Positions 1 to 9,010 of a DNA stretch of 18,509 nt are shown here, piece after piece. The stretch is from Aquificaceae bacterium (GTDB lineage: Bacteria; Aquificota; Aquificia; Aquificales; Aquificaceae). Location of the stretch: positions 1-18,509 of the forward strand of contig WFOY01000239.1 of the NCBI GenBank assembly GCA_015487835.1, read 5' to 3'. How positions within the stretch are numbered: position 1 is the stretch's first letter; the number at the start of each line of letters is the position of its first letter. The position numbers were made by a program, and so were the translations under genes. The notes beneath the pieces are model-generated. The model was not told where the DNA came from. It saw only the letters and a program-made list of their open reading frames with translations, and did no database searches.

Positions 1-728
1 AGGTCCCTCGGGTGTCCCGTGGTGAAGCGGATCCTCTCAACCCCTGGAACCTTTGAGACCTGGTAGAGGAGCTCTGCGAAAGGTAAGGGTTTTTCAAGGT
101 CTTTACCCCAGGCGGTGACGTTCTGACCGAGGAGGTGGATCTCCCTAACGCCGTCATCAACGAGCCTTTTTACCTCCTCGAGGATGCTCTCCAAAGATCT
201 CGACCTCTCCCTGCCCCTCGTCCTTGGGACCACGCAGTAGGTGCAGTTCTTGTCACAGCCTTTGATCACGGTCACGTAGGCCGAGTAAGGGTTGTCCCTC
301 TCGGTGGGAAACTCCCAGACCTTGTCCTCATCCTCGGGAGGTTCGTCGAGTATGGCTATGGCCTTGTAGCCCGTCTGGGCCTGGTTTATGAGATCGGGAA
401 GCTGGTGCATGTTGAAGGAGGAGAACATTATGTCTATCACGGGAGCCTTCTTGACAAGCTCCCAGCCCGCCCTCTGGGCGAGGCATCCCGCGACCGCTAT
501 GAGGGCCTTCGGGTTCTTCTCCTTTATCTTCCTGTACTCACCGAGGTGAGACAGGACCTTCTGGTCTGGCTTCTCCCTTATGGTGCAGGTGTTAAGAAGT
601 ATTAAGTCCGCCTCCTCCCACCTGTCCGTTGGTTCGTAACCGAGGGTGCGCAGAATACCCCTTATCCTCTCGGAGTCGTTGAAGTTCATCTGGCACCCGA
701 AGGTCTTAATAAAGAACTTCTTGCCCAT
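1..728 (-). CDS. miaB: tRNA-2-methylthio-N6-dimethylallyladenosine synthase MiaB (N-terminal part, runs off window)
   Basis: This is a radical-SAM methylthiotransferase that adds the 2-methylthio group to i6A37 of tRNAs. My translation from the ATG at 728 gives about 242 residues with no stop before the window edge. It opens MGKKFFIKTFGCQMN. C12, C48 and C82 match the three cysteines of the auxiliary-cluster UPF0004 domain. C158, C162 and C165 (GCDKNCTYC, followed by VVPRTRG) form the radical-SAM CxxxCxxC motif. The missing C-terminal part would hold the rest of the SAM barrel and the TRAM domain. The FGCQMN and PRTRGRERSR signatures favour MiaB over RimO or MtaB. It is transcribed away from the archease gene across a 51-bp gap. 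The start has no Shine-Dalgarno, only an AT-rich run directly upstream. Confidence 0.95.
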   Translation of the reverse strand, partial: MGKKFFIKTFGCQMNFNDSERIRGILRTLGYEPTDRWEEADLILLNTCTIREKPDQKVLSHLGEYRKIKEKNPKALIAVAGCLAQRAGWELVKKAPVIDIMFSSFNMHQLPDLINQAQTGYKAIAILDEPPEDEDKVWEFPTERDNPYSAYVTVIKGCDKNCTYCVVPRTRGRERSRSLESILEEVKRLVDDGVREIHLLGQNVTAWGKDLEKPLPFAELLYQVSKVPGVERIRFTTGHPRD

Positions 729-779
729 AGATATAATTTTGTGGCAGGAGAGGAGGGCAGGCAAGTTTAAAATATTACC
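729..779. promoter_or_regulatory. divergent miaB/archease promoter region
   Basis: This is a 51-bp gap between divergent genes. On the plus strand, TAAAAT at 768-773 lies 6 nt before the archease GTG at 780. That places the expected transcription start at the start codon. On the minus strand a run reading AAAATTATAT (740-731) abuts the miaB ATG. A TAATAT on the minus strand (777-772) is an alternative that would give a leader of roughly 35 nt. No convincing -35 was seen. The archease box is clear and the miaB box is uncertain. Confidence 0.5.
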
Positions 780-1193
780 GTGTTTTACGAAACTGTGGAC
801 GACATAACTGCAGATGCGGGTATAAGGGTGAGGGGAAGTTCCTTAGAGGAGGTCGTATGCAAGGCAATCCTTGCCACCTTTAACGAGATAACAGACATAG
901 AGAGGGTCCAGGAGAGGGAGGAGGTGGAGGTAGAGGCTGAGGCGCCCCTGCCCTTTCTGTTGGCGGACCTGATCAACAGGGCCCTCGTTGTCCACGAGAG
1001 CAGAAGGTTTGTGGCCAAGAGTTGTAAGGTGATCGAACTCGAGGAGGGAAGGGTTAAGGTAAGGCTGAAAGGCGAGACCTTCGACCCCAACAGGCACACC
1101 TCCAAGTTGGTCATCAAGGCTGCCACCTATCACAGGATCCGTGTGGAGAGGAAGAACGGAGAGTACGAGGCGGAGGTTATATTCGATATCTAA
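780..1193 (+). CDS. archease family protein
   Basis: Archease is a small metal-binding cofactor that activates the RtcB-type RNA ligase and tRNA-splicing machinery in other organisms. No rtcB is in this window. At 137 residues it has the usual family length. The N-terminus (TVDDITADAGIRV) matches the archease DHTADxGI block, but the usual His is Ile here. The late block IKAATYHRIRVE and the C-terminal FDI also fit the family. The GTG at 780 is the only ordinary start available, because the same frame has a TAA at 768-770. A TAAAAT box sits 6 nt upstream of it. The stop overlaps the end of the convergent diguanylate cyclase gene by 4 bp. The family call is firm; partner and function are inferred. 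Confidence 0.88.
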   Translation: MFYETVDDITADAGIRVRGSSLEEVVCKAILATFNEITDIERVQEREEVEVEAEAPLPFLLADLINRALVVHESRRFVAKSCKVIELEEGRVKVRLKGETFDPNRHTSKLVIKAATYHRIRVERKNGEYEAEVIFDI

Positions 1194-2728
1194 GTGAGGA
1201 CCTCCACCCTGTTTCTGCCCTTTCTCTTGGCCCTGTAAACGGCCTTATCCACACGCATCACAAGGGTATCAACCGTGTCCTCCTTCCTCATCTGGGTCAC
1301 CCCGAAGCTGACCGTTATCCTCCCCGCCTTCCCGAACTCGGTGTTTTCTATTATCCTCCTCAGCCTTTCCGCCAGTTTGGCTGCACTGTCCACATCCGCC
1401 TCGGGGATAAGGATCATGAACTCCTCCCCTCCCCACCTGGCCAGTATGTCTGTCCTCCTGAGGCTTTCCCTCACGGTGTCCACGAGTTTTTTGAGGACCT
1501 GGTCTCCTACCTGGTGGCCGAAGGTGTCGTTCACCTTCTTGAAGTGGTCTATGTCGAACATGATGAGTGAGAGGGGCCTTCCGTACCTCTTGGCCTTCTC
1601 CATCTCGTGGTTCAGCAGGTTCTCAAACATCCTGCGGTTGTACACGTTCGTTAGGTAGTCCCTCTCGGCGAGTTCTCTCAGCTTCTCCTCGTACCTGGTC
1701 AGCTGGGTGACATCGCTTATGAGAAGTATGTAAAGGTCGTCGTACAGGCTTATGGACAAGAGTATGTCCAGCGTCTCACCCTTTGGCCTGGTGATCCTCA
1801 CCCTCCTGGTTTCAGGGACCTTGGTCGCCTTGCCCTCCAGCAGGTCCCGGATCTCGGGATACAGAACGGGGAAGACCTCGGATACGTGCCTGTCCTTTGG
1901 GTCCTCGGATCCGCACCCGAGTATCCTGCAGGCGGAAGAGTTGACCTCAACGATCTTCCCGTCCCCGCTGAGGACCACTATACCTTCGGACAGCGAGTTT
2001 ATGAGGTTAAGGTAAAAGTCCCTTGAGACGTGCACCTCCTTCAGACGTTTGGCCATGATCCTTATTCCTCGGAAGAGGTCCTCGAACTCGTCCCCCGTCT
2101 TTGGAGGTGTTGGAAGGTCGAACACCTCTTTGCTCACACTCTCTAAGTCAGAGATGGCGAGGCTTATGTAGTCAGATATCCTGGCGGATATGTAGAAGGA
2201 AACCATGTAGGTGAGCACGAGCAGGATCCCTATCATTCCTGCGAAGCTGAGTGTGTGTTTCTGAACAATGGCCTTCAGGTTCTCGAAGCTGTGGTGGGAG
2301 ACCACGTACCCCAGGATCTGGTCGTTCACCTTAACAGGGTAAGCGAAGGTGAGGACACCTCTGAACACATCCTCCTCGGATCTTATGTCCTTAAGACCCC
2401 TCAGCTTCTCAAAGGCGGGATACCTCTCGAAGAGGACAAGTCCCCTCCTTTTGGAGGCTATGAGGAACCCCTCCGGGCTGACTATCAGCACGTCCTCCAC
2501 GTTGTGGCCGGGTATGGATTTCAGCCAGGTGGCTACCCTGTCGTAGTCACCGTAGTAGATCAGGTCCCCCACGTAGGAGGCGACCGTCCTCACGTAGTTT
2601 GATCCCTGTTCGAGGGCTACGCTCCTTACCTCCTCCAGGGTTGCGTATATGTGAACGGCAAACAGAAAGAGGATCGCAGCGGAGGGTGGTATTATGAGCA
2701 GGGTTAGGATCTTCCTTCTAAAACGCAT
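1190..2728 (-). CDS. membrane-bound sensor diguanylate cyclase (extracytoplasmic sensor-PAS-GGDEF)
   Basis: It predicts synthesis of cyclic di-GMP from two GTP. The 512 residues contain a first membrane segment at about 8-28, an extracytoplasmic region at about 30-158, a second segment at about 161-182, a linker (about 183-235), a PAS-like region at about 236-345 and a GGDEF domain at about 350-511. The active-site motif GGEEF is at 433-437. A product-inhibition site RxxD (R424, D427) sits five residues before it, so the enzyme looks active and feedback-regulated. The FDIDHFKKVND block at 391-401 is the usual nucleotide and metal-binding segment. The start overlaps the stop of the upstream PhnD-like gene by 11 bp, so the two are probably co-translated. 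The neighbour probably supplies the ligand-sensing part. The signal sensed is unknown. Confidence 0.93.
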   Translation of the reverse strand: MRFRRKILTLLIIPPSAAILFLFAVHIYATLEEVRSVALEQGSNYVRTVASYVGDLIYYGDYDRVATWLKSIPGHNVEDVLIVSPEGFLIASKRRGLVLFERYPAFEKLRGLKDIRSEEDVFRGVLTFAYPVKVNDQILGYVVSHHSFENLKAIVQKHTLSFAGMIGILLVLTYMVSFYISARISDYISLAISDLESVSKEVFDLPTPPKTGDEFEDLFRGIRIMAKRLKEVHVSRDFYLNLINSLSEGIVVLSGDGKIVEVNSSACRILGCGSEDPKDRHVSEVFPVLYPEIRDLLEGKATKVPETRRVRITRPKGETLDILLSISLYDDLYILLISDVTQLTRYEEKLRELAERDYLTNVYNRRMFENLLNHEMEKAKRYGRPLSLIMFDIDHFKKVNDTFGHQVGDQVLKKLVDTVRESLRRTDILARWGGEEFMILIPEADVDSAAKLAERLRRIIENTEFGKAGRITVSFGVTQMRKEDTVDTLVMRVDKAVYRAKRKGRNRVEVLT

Positions 2729-3581
2729 ACTCCTTTACAGCCCTCCTGAAGGAGGCGATGACCTCCCTGTCTTTCTCAGTGAGTTCCTCGAAGCGAACTG
2801 TGTTGTCGAAGGTCCGGAGCACCCTGGATCCCTCCGGGTCCTCGTCCATGGAGAGGAGCACCTCCCTTACGGCTAACGCTACATTCCTTTTTACATTTTT
2901 TGAGAAGCATACCAGGTGCCTCGGTATCTCCTCCGACGAGGCCAGGACCCTGAACCTTACCCTATCCCCGGACAGGATCCTCAGCCTGGTGCTGTCCACG
3001 GATCCTGCCTGGACCTTACCGAAGAAGACCCAGGCGACCACGTTCTCCTCCTGGCCTGCGAAGGTGTAGCCTATGTACCCTCTCGGGACAGGGTCTGAGG
3101 GGTTCTTGAGTTCGATCAGCCTGAGGCCCATCCTCTCGATCAGGATCCTGGGGACGAAGTACCCCGAGGTGGAGTAGGGGGAGTCGAAGGCTATCTTGGA
3201 ACCGACCAGGTCGCTGACCTCCTCTACGGGAGAGCCTTTCCTGACGAATATAACAGACCTGTAGTGTCTCACGCCGTTCTTCCACCTGACCAGGACGGGC
3301 TCGCATCCGGCCACCTCACAGACCCTGAGGACGGGATAAAGGCTGTCTATGAATACGTCCACCTGACCCTTCCTTACGAGATCCTCCATGTGGTCCATAT
3401 CCCTTGCGAACCTGACGGAGACCTTCTCCTCAATGCCTAAGCTGGCGATCCTTTTCTCTATGTAAAGGGCAAGGGCCTTGAACTTGGGGTAGTACTTGGA
3501 GGGTCTGTCTGTGATGGTCCCGATGGTCAGAGGCCAGACTATAAGAGGTATCAGCAGGGAAATACAGAAAACTCTGGACAT
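2718..3581 (-). CDS. PhnD-like periplasmic substrate-binding protein
   Basis: I place the start at 3581 (MSRVFCIS). A further-upstream ATG in this frame lies inside divergent fabZ and would extend the protein past the promoter. The chosen start gives 287 residues beginning with a hydrophobic signal sequence (about 4-21) and continuing with TITDRP. The rest resembles the phosphate/phosphite/phosphonate-binding family: DVFIDSLYP at about 75-83, [12 protein letters not shown] at about 107-118, and [12 protein letters not shown] at about 134-145, the typical ligand-binding loop. No ABC permease or ATPase gene is adjacent. The partner is instead a membrane diguanylate cyclase overlapping by 11 bp, so this is more likely a sensory binding protein than a transporter component. 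Whether the ligand is phosphate, phosphonate or something else cannot be read from the sequence. Confidence 0.85.
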   Translation of the reverse strand: MSRVFCISLLIPLIVWPLTIGTITDRPSKYYPKFKALALYIEKRIASLGIEEKVSVRFARDMDHMEDLVRKGQVDVFIDSLYPVLRVCEVAGCEPVLVRWKNGVRHYRSVIFVRKGSPVEEVSDLVGSKIAFDSPYSTSGYFVPRILIERMGLRLIELKNPSDPVPRGYIGYTFAGQEENVVAWVFFGKVQAGSVDSTRLRILSGDRVRFRVLASSEEIPRHLVCFSKNVKRNVALAVREVLLSMDEDPEGSRVLRTFDNTVRFEELTEKDREVIASFRRAVKEYAF

Positions 3582-3605
3582 GTGGAATATTTTATAATTA
3601 AGCCC
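3582..3605. promoter_or_regulatory. 24-bp bidirectional promoter, phnD-like/fabZ
   Basis: Only 24 bp separate the two divergent start codons. On the plus strand a perfect TATAAT (3593-3598) ends 7 nt before the fabZ ATG at 3606. On the minus strand TAAAAT (3594-3589) ends 7 nt before the phnD-like ATG at 3581. The two -10 boxes overlap, so both transcripts would start at or near the A of the start codon. No Shine-Dalgarno fits in the space. Any -35 contacts would lie inside the opposing coding region, and none is obvious. Confidence 0.7.
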
Positions 3606-4052
3606 ATGAACGTCATCGACATAATGGAGATACTCCCCCACAGATACCCCCTCCTGCTCGTGGACAGGATCTTAGAGTTCGAGGAGGGAAAGAGGATAGT
3701 GGGCCTGAAGAACGTTTCGGTGAACGAGCCTTACTTCCAGGGGCACTTCCCGGGGTTTCCTCTCTTCCCAGGCGTTTACATACTGGAGGCCATGGCCCAG
3801 GTGGGGGGCATCCTGATGATAAAGTCCTTGAAGTTGGAGATAGGGAAGTACGCCGTTGTCTTCGCAGGTATAGACGATGCAAGGTTTAAAAAGCCCGTCT
3901 TCCCTGGGGACCAGCTGGTCATGGAGCTTGAGGTGATGTCCCTCAAGAAGACCCTATCCAAGATGAGAGGTGTGGCGAGGGTGGATGGGAGGACAGTAGC
4001 CGAGGCAACCCTCTACGCAGCCGCAAGGAGGCTGGAGGAGGTAACCAGGTAG
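3606..4052 (+). CDS. fabZ: 3-hydroxyacyl-[acyl-carrier-protein] dehydratase FabZ
   Basis: FabZ dehydrates (3R)-hydroxyacyl-ACP to trans-2-enoyl-ACP in type II fatty-acid synthesis in the cytoplasm. The ATG at 3606 gives 148 residues ([20 protein letters not shown]), the standard FabZ opening and length. An ATG at 3582 would add eight residues made of promoter sequence and is rejected. The catalytic pair is visible: His47 in GHFPG and Glu61 in ILEAMAQ. The PLFPG step has Phe where Met is more usual. The [17 protein letters not shown] block at about 91-107 is typical. FabZ is favoured over FabA by length and motif. It ends 1 bp from the convergent ftsB-like stop. Confidence 0.96.
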   Translation: MNVIDIMEILPHRYPLLLVDRILEFEEGKRIVGLKNVSVNEPYFQGHFPGFPLFPGVYILEAMAQVGGILMIKSLKLEIGKYAVVFAGIDDARFKKPVFPGDQLVMELEVMSLKKTLSKMRGVARVDGRTVAEATLYAAARRLEEVTR

Positions 4053-5643
<1,591 letters not shown>

Positions 5644-6123
5644 ATGTTGGATCGTCTTGAGATCTGGGCACGGGAGGCTGTCTCGGAGTACGGCTACCTG
5701 GGTATATTCCTAATATCCTTCTCCGAGAGCATAGTGCAGCCTATCCCTCCCGATCCCTTCATAGCTGGAGGGTCCGCCTTCGGGCTCGATCCCGTTCTGG
5801 CTGCGGTCGTGGCCACGGTGGCGAGCGTCCTAGGAGGACTTACGGCCCATACCCTGGGGAACGTGTTCGGCGAACCTATTGTAAGGAAGATCACAGGTGA
5901 GAGGGTCTTTTTAAGGGGAGAGATCCTCTTCAGGAGGTACGGTGTGTGGGCAGTCCTGGTAGCGGCGGTGACCCCCATACCCTTCAAGGCCGTCTGCTGG
6001 ATCGCCGGCATGTTCGGTATGCCGAGGGCACCCTTTCTGCTGGCCTCCTTCGCGGGCAGGTTTCCCAGGTTTCTGGTGGTCGCCCTCGTGGGGGACGCGG
6101 TAGGAAAGTTCTTTGGGTTCTGA
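5644..6123 (+). CDS. DedA/YqaA-type (VTT domain) membrane protein
   Basis: This 159-residue inner-membrane protein belongs to the SNARE-associated/VTT superfamily, of which several members are lipid scramblases or undecaprenyl-phosphate/phospholipid flippases. The evidence is the early SFSESIVQPIPPDPF block (25-39, with Glu28 and the PxP-type re-entrant segment), a second re-entrant block TPIPFKAVCWIAG at 110-122, and an Arg-rich GRFPRF turn at 138-143 followed by a last hydrophobic helix. It is shorter than classical DedA (about 200 or more residues) and closer to YqaA in length and motif. It heads a tight run: the next start, arsA-like, is 1 nt after its stop. Its substrate cannot be told from sequence. 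Confidence 0.85.
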   Translation: MLDRLEIWAREAVSEYGYLGIFLISFSESIVQPIPPDPFIAGGSAFGLDPVLAAVVATVASVLGGLTAHTLGNVFGEPIVRKITGERVFLRGEILFRRYGVWAVLVAAVTPIPFKAVCWIAGMFGMPRAPFLLASFAGRFPRFLVVALVGDAVGKFFGF

Positions 6124-6124
6124 G

Positions 6125-7051
6125 ATGTTCGGGAGGAAAGTTTACTTCTTCGGAGGAAAGGGAGGTGTGGGCAAGACGACGCTGTCCTCCGCCTTCTCCA
6201 CCATACTGGCCAAAAGGGGGAGCAGGGTTCTCCTGGTCTCGACGGACCCTGCCCACTCCCTGTCCGACATATTCGGGGTTCGCATAGGGTCTGAGACCAG
6301 GGAGATAGATGATGGGCTGTGGGCTACCGAGATAGACCCACGTGAGGAGATAAGGGCTTACGTAGAGAGGGCCCTTGAGACCATAGAGGGTTCTGTGAGT
6401 CCGGATGTCTTCGACCAGATAAGGGAGATCTTCCATGCGGTCGAGCACACCCCGGGTGTTGAGGAGGCTGCGGTGATAGACACGCTCTCGAGAAAGATCC
6501 TGGGTGGTCTGGAGGAGTTCGACGCCTTCGTGGTGGACACGGCTCCCACAGGGCACGCCCTCGCCATGCTGAAGACCGTGGGAAGGGTAGGCAGGTGGAT
6601 GGAGGAGGTTATAGAGAGGAAGCTCAAGGCGGAGGCGATGAAGGAGGTGGCTGGTGTCGAGGACAGGTCCACCCTAGCCCTGGAAGTTCTTAGGGAGAGG
6701 AGGGAGAGGTTCTCAAAGTTCTCCAAGCTGATCCTCTCCGAGAAGACCCTGTTCGTGCCGGTCCTGAACCCTGAGAAGCTCTCCATACTGGAGACCGAGA
6801 GGTTGGTGAGGGAGGTGACAGGCATGGGGATCAGCATAACGCACGTGCTGGTGAACAAGGTCCTTCCGGAGGAGGTGAGCGGTGAGTTTATGGAGAGGAG
6901 GAAGTCCCAGGAGAGGGATCACATAAACCTCATAAAGGAGAAGTTCAGGAAGTTCCAGCTGGTCTTTATAAGGCTAAGACCAATGGACGTGAGGAGCGTG
7001 GAGGATCTAAAGGATCTGGCCAAGGATCTGGAGGGTAGGCTGTGGTCCTGA
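6125..7051 (+). CDS. ArsA/Get3-family ATPase, cysteine-free
   Basis: The ATG at 6125 gives 308 residues. A TTG 12 bp upstream is possible but would overlap the previous gene. Features of the ArsA/Get3 P-loop family are present: deviant Walker A GGKGGVGKTTLS at about 9-20, switch I VSTDPAHSLSDIFG at about 38-51, and a switch II-like DTAPTGHALAMLK at about 139-151. It has one ATPase unit, unlike the doubled arsenite pump ArsA. No cysteine occurs anywhere, so neither the arsenite site nor the zinc CxxC of eukaryotic Get3 is present. No arsB, arsR or other ars gene lies nearby. It overlaps hyuA by 10 bp. A role in membrane-protein handling is conceivable given the DedA-like neighbour but is inference only. 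Confidence 0.88.
   Translation: MFGRKVYFFGGKGGVGKTTLSSAFSTILAKRGSRVLLVSTDPAHSLSDIFGVRIGSETREIDDGLWATEIDPREEIRAYVERALETIEGSVSPDVFDQIREIFHAVEHTPGVEEAAVIDTLSRKILGGLEEFDAFVVDTAPTGHALAMLKTVGRVGRWMEEVIERKLKAEAMKEVAGVEDRSTLALEVLRERRERFSKFSKLILSEKTLFVPVLNPEKLSILETERLVREVTGMGISITHVLVNKVLPEEVSGEFMERRKSQERDHINLIKEKFRKFQLVFIRLRPMDVRSVEDLKDLAKDLEGRLWS
7030..7034 (+). promoter_or_regulatory. Shine-Dalgarno for hyuA
   Basis: GGAGG lies 7 nt before the GTG at 7042, inside the 3' end of the arsA-like gene. It supports this GTG as the hyuA start. Confidence 0.75.
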
Positions 7052-9003
7052 TCGGGGTAGACACAGGGGGAACGTTCACAGACTTTGTTTACAGAGAGGG
7101 TGATGAGTGGAAGGTCCTAAAACTACCCTCCACACCCCAGAACCCTGCGGACGCCGTTCTGAGAGGCCTCTCCCTGATAGGTGGATCGGGGAGGAGGATC
7201 GTCCACGGGACGACTGTGGCAACGAATACCCTACTTGAGAGGAAGGGGTCGCTTACAGCCCTCGTGACCAACAGGGGCTTTGAGGACGTTATAGAGATAG
7301 GAAGACAGACAAGGGATAGGCTTTACGACCTTAGGTACAGGAGGGAGGAACCCTTAGTTCCGCGGGATCTCAGGTTCGGTATAAGGGGAAGGGTAAACTA
7401 CAGAGGAGAGATCCTGGAGGACATAGACCTGCAAGAGGTGAGGGAGCTTGCAGAAAGGTTGGCCAAGATCGGCGTTGAGTCCGTAGCCGTCTCACTGCTT
7501 CACTCCTACGCCAACCCTGAACACGAGAGGCGGGTGGGTGAGATCCTGAGGAGTAAGGGTATCCACGTGTACCTGTCCCACGAGATACTTCCCGAGTTCA
7601 GGGAGTTCGAGAGGACCTCCACCACAGTTGCGAACGCCTACGTCTCACCCAAGATGGAGAGGTACATCTCCTACATAGAGGAGAACCTCCCGAAGGGAGA
7701 CACCTTCAGGGTGATGCAGTCTAACGGAGGCACAGTCTCCCCAAGTGTGGTCAGGAGGCAGGCGGTCAGGACCGTGCTCTCAGGTCCGGCGGGAGGGGTC
7801 ATAGGTGCAAGGTACGTAGCTGAAAAAGCTGGTTTCTCGAAGATCATCACCTTCGACATGGGAGGGACCTCCACGGACGTATCCCTCGTTGACGGGAAGC
7901 CTACGATAACCACCGAGGCGAAGATAGGAGGGATACCCATAAAGGTCCCCATGGTGGAGGTGCACACCATAGGTGCGGGAGGAGGTTCAATAGCCTACGT
8001 GGACGCAGGAGGTGTCCTCAGGGTGGGTCCGAGGAGTGCGGGTGCGGACCCGGGTCCTGTGTGCTACGGTAAGGGCGATGATATAACAGTGACGGACGCG
8101 AACCTCTTTTTAGGCAGGATCATACCTGAGTTCTTCTTGGGAGGGGACATGAGGATATTCCCCGAGAGGGTGGGTCCCTACATGGAGAGGCTTGCAAAAG
8201 ATCTCGGATCTGACGCCGTCGAGGTGGCCGACGCGATCCTTAAGGTGGTGAACTCTAACATGGAGAGGGCCCTCAGGAAGGTCTCGGTGGAGAGGGGATA
8301 CGACCCTAGGGACTTCACCCTGGTCAGCTTCGGCGGGGCAGGGGGGCTTCACGCCGTTTTCCTGGCGAGATCCCTCGGCATACCGAAGGTCCTAATACCG
8401 AAGCATCCTGGCATCCTCTCAGCGATCGGGATGGTGATAGCCGACGTGGTGAAGGATTACTCCCAGACCGTTATGGTGGGTGAGGAGGACCCTGAAAGGT
8501 TGAAGGCTATGTTCAAACCTATACTCGAGAGGGCCCTTGAGGATATGGTGGAGGAGGGTCTTAAAGAAGAAGAGGTCTCCTTTGAGCTTATACTCGACAT
8601 GAGATACAGGGGGCAGTCCTACGAGATCATGGTCCCCTTCTCGGAAGAGTACGTTGAGGCCTTCCACAGGGAACACGAGAGGCTTTACGGTTACAGGCAC
8701 GAGACCGAGATCGAGGTGGTGAACCTGAGGGTGAGGGCGGTGGGAAGGGCGGAAAAGCCAGAACTCCAGACCTTTGAGGTCAGGTCGGGAGAAGACCCGA
8801 AGGAGGCTTTCTTGGGATACAGGGAGGTCTTCTTTGACGGAAAGCCTCTTAGCTCAAAGGTTTACGATAGGGACAGGCTAAGATGGGGAAACAGAATAGA
8901 GGGGCCCGCGGTGGTGGTGGAGTACTCCTCCACGACTGTCCTACCGCCCGGATCGGTCGCCGAGGTGGACAGGTTCGGGAACCTGGTCGTGGAAGTAAAT
9001 TAA
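7042..9003 (+). CDS. HyuA-type hydantoinase/5-oxoprolinase subunit
   Basis: The 653 residues match the HyuA (N-methylhydantoinase A) family: ATP-dependent ring-opening enzymes acting on hydantoins, 5-oxoproline or acetone (as acetone carboxylase beta). Visible blocks are the N-terminal nucleotide-fold [10 protein letters not shown] at 5-14, HGTTVATN at about 55-62, the second phosphate-binding block FDMGGTSTD at 271-279, [11 protein letters not shown] at 311-321, and [12 protein letters not shown] shortly after. A C-terminal all-beta domain follows from about residue 505. The start is GTG with a good Shine-Dalgarno, overlapping arsA by 10 bp. The usual HyuB partner is absent; the next gene is uvrB. 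The substrate is unknown. Confidence 0.9.
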   Translation: MVLIGVDTGGTFTDFVYREGDEWKVLKLPSTPQNPADAVLRGLSLIGGSGRRIVHGTTVATNTLLERKGSLTALVTNRGFEDVIEIGRQTRDRLYDLRYRREEPLVPRDLRFGIRGRVNYRGEILEDIDLQEVRELAERLAKIGVESVAVSLLHSYANPEHERRVGEILRSKGIHVYLSHEILPEFREFERTSTTVANAYVSPKMERYISYIEENLPKGDTFRVMQSNGGTVSPSVVRRQAVRTVLSGPAGGVIGARYVAEKAGFSKIITFDMGGTSTDVSLVDGKPTITTEAKIGGIPIKVPMVEVHTIGAGGGSIAYVDAGGVLRVGPRSAGADPGPVCYGKGDDITVTDANLFLGRIIPEFFLGGDMRIFPERVGPYMERLAKDLGSDAVEVADAILKVVNSNMERALRKVSVERGYDPRDFTLVSFGGAGGLHAVFLARSLGIPKVLIPKHPGILSAIGMVIADVVKDYSQTVMVGEEDPERLKAMFKPILERALEDMVEEGLKEEEVSFELILDMRYRGQSYEIMVPFSEEYVEAFHREHERLYGYRHETEIEVVNLRVRAVGRAEKPELQTFEVRSGEDPKEAFLGYREVFFDGKPLSSKVYDRDRLRWGNRIEGPAVVVEYSSTTVLPPGSVAEVDRFGNLVVEVN

Positions 9004-9010
9004 AGATCCG

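Noticed and set aside
135..605. Long open frame on the plus strand opposite miaB
   Set aside because: It is an antisense shadow of the conserved miaB frame, with no recognisable motif.
3582..3605. fabZ starting at 3582
   Set aside because: The added residues encode the TATAAT box itself; the ATG at 3606 gives the canonical FabZ N-terminus.
2718..3641. A longer PhnD-like protein starting at 3641
   Set aside because: It would read through the promoter and into fabZ on the other strand, and the signal peptide would be internal. The start at 3581 fits the -10 box and the family.
5984..6556. 190-residue minus-strand frame over the dedA/arsA junction
   Set aside because: It crosses two well-supported genes on the other strand, and its Arg/Pro-rich sequence shows no domain.
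6113..7051. ArsA-like protein starting at TTG 6113
   Set aside because: TTG adds four residues before the natural MFGRKV start and overlaps the dedA-like gene without a Shine-Dalgarno to justify it.
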